A stretch of DNA of 64,000 bases, from assembly GCA_021730785.1 (NCBI GenBank), contig JAKFWF010000018.1, forward strand, positions 1-64,000, given 5' to 3'. Of this stretch, positions 44,288 through 52,830 are shown piece after piece. The first letter of the stretch is position 1, and every line of letters starts with the position of its first letter. Below the pieces are notes generated by a model. It saw only the letters and a program-made list of their open reading frames with translations, was not told the DNA's origin and made no database searches. The position numbers were made by a program, and so were the translations under genes. The DNA is from Hyphomicrobiaceae bacterium. Its GTDB lineage: Bacteria; Pseudomonadota; Alphaproteobacteria; Rhizobiales; Hyphomicrobiaceae.

Positions 44288-45756
44288 GCCAAGCGATCTC
44301 CGATCAGGAAATCGAGCGCCCGGTCGAGGCGGATGTGCGGCCAGGCCGGTGTCTCGATCTGTGTGCCGGCAGCGGCAATGCGCGGTGGGCGGAATTTCAC
44401 GTTGCGCACATCGGCGCCGCGCCCGTGCAAGAGGGCTGCGGCTGGATCATCGGGCAGATCGCCGGGGAAAATCACCGCCTCTTGCTTGCCATCGAACACG
44501 CGCCCATCGATCCGCTCGCCCGGCAGCGGGATGCCGGCGATGCAGGACAACAGATCGCTGCCCTGGCGTACCTCGGCTTCCCGCGTCGCCCGCAGCGCCG
44601 CAAGCGCCAGCGTCTTGACCTCGGCGCCGGCAAAGCGGGCGCGGGCGATCGCCCGCTCGGTGACGAGGGCGAGGGCTGCTTCGAGACGATCGTGGCTGCT
44701 GCGCGGCAGGTGGTCGGCCTTGGTGGCAGCGAACAGAATGCGGTCGATGCGGGGCGCGAAGATGCGGGCGGTAAGCGCATTGGCGCCGGGCCGGAATGCG
44801 TTGAACGCGGCGGTCAGCGCCGCGGTCAGATCCTCGATAGCGGCGGGCCCGGCGTCTATCGCGGCGAGCGCATCCACCAGCACGATCTGCCGATCGAGGC
44901 GGCCGAAATGGCGGGCGAAGAACGGCCGCACCACCTCGCGCTTGTAGCTCTCGAAGCGCCGCTCCATCATGCCCGCGAGAGAGGTGCGGGCAATCTGCGG
45001 ATCCGACGGCAGATCCAACGGCACAAAGGTGAGGAGCGGCGATCCGGCGAGGTCGCCCGGCAGTAGAAAGCGTCCCGGCCCGAGCGTCGCCACGACCCCG
45101 CCACCGCGCGCTGCCTGCAGATAAGCCGTAAACTCGACCGCAGCTGCTCTGGCGATCGCCTCATCGGCCGCCCCGTCAGGCGCGAGCGCGGACAGGCGTG
45201 CGAGCCATGCCGCCGCGGCGGTCGCGCGGTGGGGCTGGCGCGCGCGGGCGATCGCCTCAGAGGACCAGGCGGCGTAGCTCTGGTCGAGGAGTGCCAGATC
45301 GAGCAACCACTCGCCGGGATAGTCGACGATGTCGATGTGCAGTTTCTGTTGGCCAAACAGCCGGCCCATCATCTGGCGCATGCGGGCCGTCGGGGTGAAT
45401 TCGAGGGTCACGCGCAACTGTGAGATCCGCGACGTGCTGTCTGGCCAGGCAGGGGACGCGGCTGTCAAGCATGCCAGATGCGCCTCGATGTCGAAGCGCG
45501 GGATCGCATCGTCCGGCTGCGGCTCGAGGTAGGCCCGCGTGATGCGCCCCTCGGCATAGGGCTTGAAGAACGGCAGGCGGCCACCCTCGATCAGGTTCTG
45601 CACCAGGGCCGCGATGAACACCGTCTTGCCAGCTCGCGACAGGCCGGTGACGCCGAGGCGCAGCGCCGGCGCGTTGAACTCGGCCAGGTAGGCACCGGCA
45701 TTGCGCAGGGCCTCCGCGCTCGCACCAGCAAATCTCGTGGAAGTGCGGTCGGTCAC
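44284..45756 (-). CDS. YcjX-family GTP-binding protein (DUF463)
   Basis: Protein of 490 aa. The P-loop GLSRAGKTVFI near residue 40 and LHIDIVDYPGEWLLDLALLD, ILFAATKADHLP are YcjX hallmarks. The GTG at 45756 is chosen because TGAAGG is ten bases upstream and this places the P-loop where the family has it. An ATG at 45807 is an alternative, but it has no ribosome site. In enterobacteria ycjX-ycjF responds to envelope stress via PspF. It pairs with the ycjF-like gene. Confidence 0.88.
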   Translation of the reverse strand: MTDRTSTRFAGASAEALRNAGAYLAEFNAPALRLGVTGLSRAGKTVFIAALVQNLIEGGRLPFFKPYAEGRITRAYLEPQPDDAIPRFDIEAHLACLTAASPAWPDSTSRISQLRVTLEFTPTARMRQMMGRLFGQQKLHIDIVDYPGEWLLDLALLDQSYAAWSSEAIARARQPHRATAAAAWLARLSALAPDGAADEAIARAAAVEFTAYLQAARGGGVVATLGPGRFLLPGDLAGSPLLTFVPLDLPSDPQIARTSLAGMMERRFESYKREVVRPFFARHFGRLDRQIVLVDALAAIDAGPAAIEDLTAALTAAFNAFRPGANALTARIFAPRIDRILFAATKADHLPRSSHDRLEAALALVTERAIARARFAGAEVKTLALAALRATREAEVRQGSDLLSCIAGIPLPGERIDGRVFDGKQEAVIFPGDLPDDPAAALLHGRGADVRNVKFRPPRIAAAGTQIETPAWPHIRLDRALDFLIGDRLA

Positions 45757-46019
45757 GGGCGGGCAGCCTTCAGGGAGAGCGGCGGGTGATGCCGTTAAGT
45801 GGCCCATGGCGCTGCCCGAGACAAGGTCTAAGCGGACGAGGGGGGCGCCAGCCATCGCCCAATGTTGCGGTGGGCGCCGCCGAGTGACCCTTAATCGTTC
45901 ATTTATCGAATCAGCAGCGAATGGGCCCCGATGGCCCGGGTCTGCGTCCGGCCAGAGCCAAGACACCCCGTGTGCCGCCCGCGCTCAAGCGGCGCGCAGG
46001 GCAAGATGGATCAAGGCAG

Positions 46020-47501
46020 ATGCTGCGGCTGCATAATCGAAAGTCTCACTGTGCCGAGCCGGCGAGGTGGCGGCAGCGGGTGTCGCTGGCGGCGCTGCTG
46101 CTGGCGGTCGCGTCGCTGACCGCGCCAACCTCTGCCGATGCGCAAACCTTGCGTCAGGCCCTGGAACAGGCCTATCGCACGAACCCCAGGCTCGATGCCG
46201 AGCGCGCGCGCTTGCGGGCGACGGACGAGGAAGTGCCGCGCGCACAATCGGGCTGGTTGCCGACCGTCCAGGGCACCGCCGATTTCGGCAGCCAACGCCT
46301 GACGTCGAGGCCCGCGACCACGGGGGCAGGCGATACACAACCCAAGGGCTATGGCATCAACGTCAGCCAGCCGGTGTTCACCGGCTTTCGCACCGTCAAC
46401 ACCGTGCGCGAAGCCGAAGCTGTGGTGCGGGCAGGCCGCGAGAACCTGCGGCTTGTCGAAGGTAACACGCTGCTCGAAGCCGTAACGGCCTACGCCGACG
46501 TGGTGCGCGACACCGCGCTCGTGAAGCTGCGTGAGGCGCATGTGAGCGTGCTCACGCTTGATCTCACTGCGGCCGAGACCCGCCGCACGGTGCGCGAGGT
46601 GACCAGGACCGACGTCGCCCAGGCCCGTGCCCGGCGTGCCAGGGCGGTCTCCGATCTCGACGTGGCGCGGGCCAATTACAAGTCCTCCCGCTCGGCCTAC
46701 GAGCGCGTGGTTGGCAGTCCGGCCGGCGCCCTGTCGGACCCTTCCGGCCGGCCGCCGAATTTGCCGAAGACCTTGGATGAGGCACTGCAGATCGCCCAGC
46801 GCGAAAGCCCGAACGTGGTCTCGGCCCAGTACCGCGAACAGGCCGCGCGGCACGCCGTTGACAAAATCTGGGGTGAACTGCTGCCCGACGTCAGGCTGGA
46901 AGCGAGCTACCAGCGGCGCAACGAGATTTCCGCCTCGATCGGCGAGCAGGACACCGCGAGCATCAGCGGCCGGTTGTCGATCCCCCTTTATACCGGCGGC
47001 GAGACCCACTCACGGGTGCGGCAGGCCAAGCATACGCACGTCTCGCGCGTGCAGGAGATCGAACAGGCCCGTACCGAAGTCAGGGCCCAAGTGACGACGG
47101 CGTGGGCGCGGCTCGCTTCGCTGCGGTCGCAGCTGAAGTCGGACATGGTGCAGGTCGAATCGAACCTTATTGCCCTCGAGGGCGTGCGCGAGGAGGAGAA
47201 GGTCGGCCAACGCACGTTGCTCGACGTGCTCAACGCCGAGCAGGAGCTGCTCAGTGCCCAGACCCAGCTGGTTACGACCAAGCATGATCTGGTGATTGCC
47301 GCCTACACGCTGATTTCCAACATCGGCCGGCTCAACGCCGAGACCTTGGCGCTCGCCGATGACATCTATGATCCCGAGGCGCACTATAACGAAGTGCGGC
47401 GCAAGTGGTTTGGCATTTCGATCACGCATGCCGACGGCCGCCAGGAGACCGTTCTGCCACCCGGCGCGCCAGCCGGCCCAGCCGACGACTCAGCGGAGTG
47501 A
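46020..47501 (+). CDS. TolC-family outer membrane channel (copy 1)
   Basis: Protein of 493 aa with a signal peptide (VSLAALLLAVASLTAPTSADAQ). The family repeats and motifs are visible: TLRQALEQAYRTNPRLDAERA, ISVSQPVFTGFR-type VSQPVFTGFRTVNTVREAE, TRTDVAQARARRARA, then GEETHSRVRQAKHTHVSR and VREEEKVGQRTLLDVLNAEQ. TolC forms the outer-membrane and periplasmic tunnel of type I secretion or RND efflux. The ATG at 46020 has a weak ribosome site (AAGG). A second, closely similar copy lies at 52831. No inner-membrane transporter adjoins it. Confidence 0.92.
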   Translation: MLRLHNRKSHCAEPARWRQRVSLAALLLAVASLTAPTSADAQTLRQALEQAYRTNPRLDAERARLRATDEEVPRAQSGWLPTVQGTADFGSQRLTSRPATTGAGDTQPKGYGINVSQPVFTGFRTVNTVREAEAVVRAGRENLRLVEGNTLLEAVTAYADVVRDTALVKLREAHVSVLTLDLTAAETRRTVREVTRTDVAQARARRARAVSDLDVARANYKSSRSAYERVVGSPAGALSDPSGRPPNLPKTLDEALQIAQRESPNVVSAQYREQAARHAVDKIWGELLPDVRLEASYQRRNEISASIGEQDTASISGRLSIPLYTGGETHSRVRQAKHTHVSRVQEIEQARTEVRAQVTTAWARLASLRSQLKSDMVQVESNLIALEGVREEEKVGQRTLLDVLNAEQELLSAQTQLVTTKHDLVIAAYTLISNIGRLNAETLALADDIYDPEAHYNEVRRKWFGISITHADGRQETVLPPGAPAGPADDSAE

Positions 47502-47523
47502 AGCCCGCTCGCTGCCATGGGTT

Positions 47524-48210
47524 CTAACCGGTAGTGGGCGCGCCGACCGCAACATAGCGCAAATGACCTTCCTTGATCCAGACGCGGCAGCCATGGGGAC
47601 CGACGGCGGCGGTGAGGGGCACGCCGATCGGCAGGCGCAGCCAGGAGTGCACAGCGAAGACCTCGCCGCCTTCAGTGAAACCGCCGTCCAGCACGAACAC
47701 CTCGAGCCCACCCTGGGGCGGAAGTACGATTGCAGCGCCTGGTGCCCACCGCTCCAGGCGCACCGTTTCGCGGGTGTCGGCAAACAGCGGCGTTGCCATG
47801 ACGCCAGGGCGCCCCGGTACCTCACGTGCTGCGATCCTCGCGGTGTCGAGCTTTACTTCGGTGCGGTCTGCCGCATCGAATTGCCACAGTTTCACCAGGA
47901 TGGTGCAGCCCGGTTCCGAGCGCGGCGTATGCGACGTGCCCGGCGGATTGCGCAGGTAGCTGCCGGCCGGGAAATCGCCATGCTCGTCCTGGAACACGCC
48001 GTCGAGCACCAGGAACTCTTCCCCCCCGCCGTGCATGTGCGAGGAAAAGCGGCTGCCCGCCGCATAGCGCACGATCGAGGTGGCACGCGCGACCTCGCCG
48101 CCGATCCGGTCGAGCATGCGCCGCTCTACCCCTGCCATGGGCGATGGCTGCCACGGCAGGGCTGCGCCATGAACCACGGCCCGCCTGGAAAAATCAGCAT
48201 TGAGGTGCAT
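47524..48210 (-). CDS. Cupin-domain protein (ChrR-like bicupin)
   Basis: Protein of 228 aa with two cupin halves (ATSIVRYAAGSRFSSHMHGGG with the H-x-H motif, and ILPPQGGLEVFVLDGGF with a degenerate one). ChrR-like cupins act as zinc-binding anti-sigma parts or small dioxygenases; no sigma factor gene adjoins it. It is 12 bases downstream of the GST gene, in an operon controlled by the divergent TetR gene. Confidence 0.85.
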   Translation of the reverse strand: MHLNADFSRRAVVHGAALPWQPSPMAGVERRMLDRIGGEVARATSIVRYAAGSRFSSHMHGGGEEFLVLDGVFQDEHGDFPAGSYLRNPPGTSHTPRSEPGCTILVKLWQFDAADRTEVKLDTARIAAREVPGRPGVMATPLFADTRETVRLERWAPGAAIVLPPQGGLEVFVLDGGFTEGGEVFAVHSWLRLPIGVPLTAAVGPHGCRVWIKEGHLRYVAVGAPTTG

Positions 48211-48222
48211 CGCGCGCTCCCT

Positions 48223-48843
48223 TCAGCCGGCAACACTCGGCCGCTGTGCCATGCGGGCCCGCCAGCCGGCAAGGTGCGTAAGTTGGGGCGGGATGTCGAG
48301 CTTCACGAAGTCGGCGAAGGCCAGACCGGCGAGCACCGTGATGTCGGCCATACTGAAGCTGTCGCCGGCAATGTACGGCTGGCGGGCCAGTACGCCGTCG
48401 AAGTAGGCCATGCCTGCCGTCGCGCGTTCGCGCTGCTTCAGGCCCCAGTCGCGGTTCTGGTAGGTTTCGAGCTCCGGCCCGAGGCCGGGTGTCGCGTGGT
48501 GGAAATAGGCGCCGACCGCGTCCATCAGCTGCACTTCGGCACGGCGCTGCATCATGTGAATGACGCCACGCTGCTTGGCCGTGGTGCCGGTCAGCGTCGG
48601 CTTGCCATCGAGATGGTCGATGTATTCGGTGATCGCCGTGCACTCCGAAATCACCGTGCCGTCGTCGAGTTCCAGGGCCGGCACGGCCGCAGACGGGTTC
48701 TTGGCCAGAAATGCCGGCTTGCGGTGTTCGCCCTTGGGAACGTCGACTGTGATGAACTCGACCTTCTGCGTCAGCCCCTTCTCGGCCAACGCGATGCGGA
48801 CGCGGGCGGGATTGGGGAAGCCCTTGTAGTCGTAGATCTTCAT
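48223..48843 (-). CDS. Glutathione S-transferase family protein
   Basis: Protein of 206 aa. The thioredoxin-like domain starts MKIYDYKGFPNPARVRIAL and contains SAAVPALELDDGTVISECTA. The helical domain includes WGLKQRERATAGMAYFDGVL. It conjugates or reduces substrates with glutathione. ATG at 48843 follows a GGAG. It is the first gene of the GST-cupin operon. A putative TetR operator lies upstream. Confidence 0.92.
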   Translation of the reverse strand: MKIYDYKGFPNPARVRIALAEKGLTQKVEFITVDVPKGEHRKPAFLAKNPSAAVPALELDDGTVISECTAITEYIDHLDGKPTLTGTTAKQRGVIHMMQRRAEVQLMDAVGAYFHHATPGLGPELETYQNRDWGLKQRERATAGMAYFDGVLARQPYIAGDSFSMADITVLAGLAFADFVKLDIPPQLTHLAGWRARMAQRPSVAG

Positions 48844-48924
48844 GGCGTCATACTCCGGTTGCGGCGGGTGCCAGCGGTTTGGTGGCGGCATCACGTGTTG
48901 CAATGGCGGTGGATTGTGCGTAAC

Positions 48925-48942
48925 TATCTATCAGTAAGTAGA
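48925..48942. promoter_or_regulatory. TetR operator-like site 1
   Basis: TATCTATCAGTAAGTAGA shares the TATCTATC half-site and the TAGA end with the second site 58 bases away. It sits in the GST promoter region. Confidence 0.5.
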
Positions 48943-48982
48943 GAAACCCTTAATCCCAGCCTTGTGATCGAGTCAATCGACT

Positions 48983-49000
48983 TATCTATCGATCAATAGA
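48983..49000. promoter_or_regulatory. TetR operator-like site 2
   Basis: TATCTATCGATCAATAGA; within it ATCTAT and ATAGAT (ends at 49001) make an inverted repeat around a 6-base centre. It lies 15 bases before the TetR start, so binding would block the gene's own promoter. Confidence 0.55.
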
Positions 49001-49015
49001 TCGTGTTGGACCGCC

Positions 49016-49573
49016 ATGGTAACACTCAACGCCACTGCCAATCTGATCCTCGATGCCGCCGAAATCCGCATGCGGCAGTCGGGCTTCAATGCGGTCAGCA
49101 TTCGCGATCTCGCCGACCACGTTTCGGTCAAAAGCGCGAGCGTGCACTACTATTTTCCAACCAAGGAAGATCTTGGCGTTGCCCTTGTCGAGCGCTATCA
49201 CGCGCGGTTCTTCGAGCAGCTGCAGGCGTCGACGAGCGATGGCGTGCCGGCGCCGCAGCGGCTGCGCGCCTTCACCGAAAGCTACCGTCGGTCGCTGGTG
49301 ACGGCGGATGCGATCTGCCTGTGCGCCATGCTGGGAGCGGAGGGTCCCGGATTGCCGGCCAGTGTTGCCGCGGCCGTGCGCGGTTTCTTTGCTGCAAATA
49401 TTGAATGGCTGGCCAAAGTGCTGCCGGCGAATTCCGAAGGCGGCGAGCCGCAACAGGAGGCAGCAGTCATCGTTGCAGGCCTGCACGGCGCGATGATCCT
49501 GGCCACGAGCCTGGGCGATATCGCAGTTTTCGATGCCACTGTCGCACGGCTGCTTCGGCCCTATCTGGCGTAA
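49016..49573 (+). CDS. TetR/AcrR family transcriptional regulator
   Basis: Protein of 185 aa. The N-terminal HTH is ILDAAEIRMRQSGFNAVSIR, then DLADHVSVKSASVHYYFPTK. The C-terminal ligand-binding part is TetR_C-like (LCAMLGAEGPGLPASVAAAV). It is divergent from the GST-cupin operon with two operator-like repeats between them, so it probably represses both itself and that operon until an inducer binds. The inducer is unknown. Confidence 0.92.
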   Translation: MVTLNATANLILDAAEIRMRQSGFNAVSIRDLADHVSVKSASVHYYFPTKEDLGVALVERYHARFFEQLQASTSDGVPAPQRLRAFTESYRRSLVTADAICLCAMLGAEGPGLPASVAAAVRGFFAANIEWLAKVLPANSEGGEPQQEAAVIVAGLHGAMILATSLGDIAVFDATVARLLRPYLA

Positions 49574-49613
49574 GCGGTGGTGGTGCGGCTCAGTCGCTGG
49601 TGCAGGTCCTGCG

Positions 49614-51989
49614 TCATTTCTTCCGTTTCGACAGGAAGGGTCCAAGGATATCGGATGTGTCATCCGTCCAAGGTTTCAGTCGGCCGCCGTGAAGCTCTTG
49701 CACGCCAGCCAGCGGACGGAAGGGGTCGAGCGCAACCTTGGTCTTGGAAAAGGCTGCAATCGAGGACGTGGACTGGGCATAGCTGCCGTCGGCATCATCG
49801 TCGGAAACCAGGATGCCGTGCAACTGCGGCACCAGCGGCAGGGTGGCGCCGAGCACGCCTTCGAGATCGAGATAGCGGTTCGAAATGTGCAACACTGCGA
49901 CACCCGCGGGCGTGAGCTTGGCCGCATAAATGCGCAACGCTTCCGCCGTCATCAGATGCACCGGTACCGCGTCGGAGGAGAACGCATCGACGATGATGAG
50001 GTCGAACGAGGCGTCGGCTTCCTTGGCGAGCGTGAGGCGGGCATCACCCAGCACGATGTCGGGGGTGGGCTGGCAGGTGTGCAGGAACGAGAAGTTCACC
50101 GGGTTCTTGGCGAGGCCGACGACGACGGGATCGATCTCGAAAAAGCGCCACGCCTCGCCCTCCTTGATGTAACACGACAGCGACCCGGCGCCGAGGCCGA
50201 TGACGCCGATGCGTGGCTTGGCGCCGCGGGCATGCGCGGCTGCACGCACGAATTCGATCGACTGCGCCATGGGGCTCTTTGGGTAGTAGTATGAGGTCGG
50301 TGTGGTGTCGACGACAAGAGCGCCGGTGTCGTCGCGCACACGCTGGGCGCCATGCAGGGTGGTGCCGTGTTTTAGAATGGTGAAGACGTTGTCGGATGAC
50401 GCAATCACCCGGTAAACGCCGAAGAAACTGCGCTTGGCTTCACCCTCCCGCACGCTGAGCGGCAATGCGACGACGGCCGCCGCCATCAGCAGGCCAAGGA
50501 CCAGCTGGCGCGGCGGGTACCACCACAGCGGCGGGATGAGGACCGCGAACACCGCGCACAGGAGGCTCGCGTTGCCCCAGCGCTCGAACGCCATCCGTGC
50601 GCCAGCGAGAACACCAGTGGCGCCTTCCGCCGCGGCGGGCAGCCTGCTGATCGCCCACGGCACCCAGTACAGCGCGAGAATACCGGCCGCCGTGATCAGC
50701 CACAGCCGCATCCATTCGGTGGTGTCGCGGCGGTGGACGGCGAGGGCGCCTGGGCGGCAGGCGAACGTGAGGGCGAGCAGGATCGGATACTCGAACACTT
50801 CCGAGAATATCTGGGGGGCGAACAGGCCGGCGAACAGGCCGCCGAGCCCACCGCCGAGCGACATCCACAGATAGAACTCGGTCAGGTGATGGGGGGCCGG
50901 GCGCTGCTCATAGAGCGTGCGGTGGGCGACCATGGCGCTGGTGAAGAATGCGGCAAGCCCAGCGCCGGCGGTGAGCAGCCAGCCGTCGTGCTTCGTCTGC
51001 GCGAGCACCAGCAGGCAGAAGGTCACCGCCAGCAGATGCAAGATCAGCAGGATGACCGGCGGGATCAAGGCGCGGTCGCGGAACACGAGAACGAACGTCA
51101 GCAGGTAGATCGACAGCGGGATCACCCAGATCAGCGGCGCCGAGGCAACGTCGGTCGCGATGTGCGTCGTGAATGCGGTCAGCAGGGCCGACGGCACCAG
51201 CGCGAGACCGACCCAGCCGGCGCGCTGCAGGTGTGTCGGCGCCGGGCTCGCTTCATCGACGTCGGTGCGGTCGGGCGCCAGTGCGGTGCCAGCGCTCCAC
51301 AGCCCGGCGCGATAACTGCAAACGACGAGTGCCACCTGCAGCAGAACAAAGCCTGCGGTCCACAGCGTGGCCAGCGCCTTCAGCCCGAACAGCGGCTCCA
51401 GGATGAAGGGGTAACCGAGGAGCGCGATCAGGCTGCCGAGATTTGAAGCGGCATAGAGGAAATAGGGATTGGCAGAGTTCGCATGCCCGGTTGCGCCAAA
51501 CCAGGCCTGTAACAGCGGCGCGTTGGCTGCGACCGCGACGAAGGGCACGCCGACGCCGATCGCGAAGATGCCGAGTTGCCAGAGATAAGGCTCGCCGGCC
51601 GGCGGTTCGCCAAAGGAAGCGGGGAGGCCGATCGGCAAGAACAGCAGGGCGACTGCACCGAGCGCGGCATGGATCAGCGCAGCGCGGCCGCTGGCATGGC
51701 GCATCAACAGGTGCGCGTAGCAGTAGCCGGCCAGCAGTGCGCCCTGGAAGAAGCACATGGCGACGGCCCACACCGACGGCGATCCGCCGAGCACGGGCAA
51801 CACCATCTTGGCAAACATGGGCTGGATCGAAAACAGCAGCAGGGCCGACAGGAACGTCGTCGCCGTATATAGGACGACCGGGGCGAGTAGCACGGTGTCC
51901 AGTGCCGTTGCGGCGCCGGCGCCGTGGGTACTGTCTGGTCGATCGCGGGGTTCAAACGGCATCGTGGGGTCTGTTCGTCCTTCGTGCAT
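49614..51989 (-). CDS. Membrane-fused spermidine synthase-like protein
   Basis: Protein of 791 aa. About a dozen membrane helices fill residues 40-520 (LYTATTFLSALLLFSIQPMF, SVWAVAMCFFQGALLAGYCY). A spermidine-synthase-like, SAM-type domain closes the protein (IGVIGLGAGSLSCYIKEGEA, FFEIDPVVVGLAKN, DASFDLIIVDAFSSDAVPVH). The fused class is widespread; its substrates are uncertain. It may act as an aminopropyltransferase, or the membrane part may transport a polyamine-like solute. The start may be at 51989 or 51962. Confidence 0.88.
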   Translation of the reverse strand: MHEGRTDPTMPFEPRDRPDSTHGAGAATALDTVLLAPVVLYTATTFLSALLLFSIQPMFAKMVLPVLGGSPSVWAVAMCFFQGALLAGYCYAHLLMRHASGRAALIHAALGAVALLFLPIGLPASFGEPPAGEPYLWQLGIFAIGVGVPFVAVAANAPLLQAWFGATGHANSANPYFLYAASNLGSLIALLGYPFILEPLFGLKALATLWTAGFVLLQVALVVCSYRAGLWSAGTALAPDRTDVDEASPAPTHLQRAGWVGLALVPSALLTAFTTHIATDVASAPLIWVIPLSIYLLTFVLVFRDRALIPPVILLILHLLAVTFCLLVLAQTKHDGWLLTAGAGLAAFFTSAMVAHRTLYEQRPAPHHLTEFYLWMSLGGGLGGLFAGLFAPQIFSEVFEYPILLALTFACRPGALAVHRRDTTEWMRLWLITAAGILALYWVPWAISRLPAAAEGATGVLAGARMAFERWGNASLLCAVFAVLIPPLWWYPPRQLVLGLLMAAAVVALPLSVREGEAKRSFFGVYRVIASSDNVFTILKHGTTLHGAQRVRDDTGALVVDTTPTSYYYPKSPMAQSIEFVRAAAHARGAKPRIGVIGLGAGSLSCYIKEGEAWRFFEIDPVVVGLAKNPVNFSFLHTCQPTPDIVLGDARLTLAKEADASFDLIIVDAFSSDAVPVHLMTAEALRIYAAKLTPAGVAVLHISNRYLDLEGVLGATLPLVPQLHGILVSDDDADGSYAQSTSSIAAFSKTKVALDPFRPLAGVQELHGGRLKPWTDDTSDILGPFLSKRKK

Positions 51990-52062
51990 ACAAGCTGCAA
52001 GGCCACGCCGACTGCGGCCATGTACAAGGTTTCAAGCCGCCGATCACTAGTTATAAGAGCAC

Positions 52063-52584
52063 ATGACACAGGTACCGCCCTCGCCTCCGGTTGCGGCCAT
52101 CGGCCGGACGTTCGACGATACGATTGCTTTTGCTTCGTGCCTTGGCGCCGGCCGTCGCCTGATCGGGCTCGATCTTGGCACCCGGACGATTGGCCTTGCC
52201 CTGTCGGATGTGACGCGCACGATCGCGACGCCGCTCGAGACCATTCAGCGCGTGAAGTTCACGCCCGACGTCGCCCGCCTGTTTGCGATTGCCGGTGATC
52301 ATGCGGCCTGCGGGTTCGTACTCGGCCTGCCGGCCAACCTCGACGGCACGGAGGGACCGCGTGCCCAAGCGACGCGCGCGTTCGCCCGCAACGTGAACAA
52401 GCTGTCGCCGTTGCCGATCCTGCTGTGGGACGAGCGTCTTTCCACGGCCGCGGCCGAGCGCACGTTGCTCGAAGCCGACACCAGCCGCCGCCGCCGCGCC
52501 CAGGTGATCGACAAGATGGCGGCCGCGATCATCTTGCAGGGCGCCCTCGATCGCCTGCGCCACAACGCCGCGCAGCAGCGATAA
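52063..52584 (+). CDS. ruvX: Putative Holliday junction resolvase / pre-16S rRNA nuclease (RuvX/YqgF)
   Basis: Protein of 173 aa. The RNase-H-like core begins RRLIGLDLGTRTIGLALSDV and continues with GFVLGLPANLDGTEGPRAQA and LLWDERLSTAAAERTLLEAD. The family processes pre-16S rRNA and may resolve Holliday junctions. An extra 27 residues precede the core. It diverges from the spermidine-synthase-like gene, 73 bases away. Confidence 0.93.
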   Translation: MTQVPPSPPVAAIGRTFDDTIAFASCLGAGRRLIGLDLGTRTIGLALSDVTRTIATPLETIQRVKFTPDVARLFAIAGDHAACGFVLGLPANLDGTEGPRAQATRAFARNVNKLSPLPILLWDERLSTAAAERTLLEADTSRRRRAQVIDKMAAAIILQGALDRLRHNAAQQR

Positions 52585-52830
52585 CCCCTGACATCGGGGC
52601 GGTGCCCCGGCCGCACCGTGCAGAGTGTGGACAAGCGGCAACAGCCGCCGGGAATGACAGATATTGCTCAGGTATTTCCTACTTCGGGGACCGAGGAAGT
52701 CGTTAAGAAACTGTTAACAAGTCGAAGGTGCTGCCCTAACGCGGCGCGGAATCGTTCTAGCTCGGAAACCAGTTTCCCGAACTCGTCGCGCGTCAGAGGC
52801 AGCAGTAAGATTAAAAGTCCGACTGGAGCG

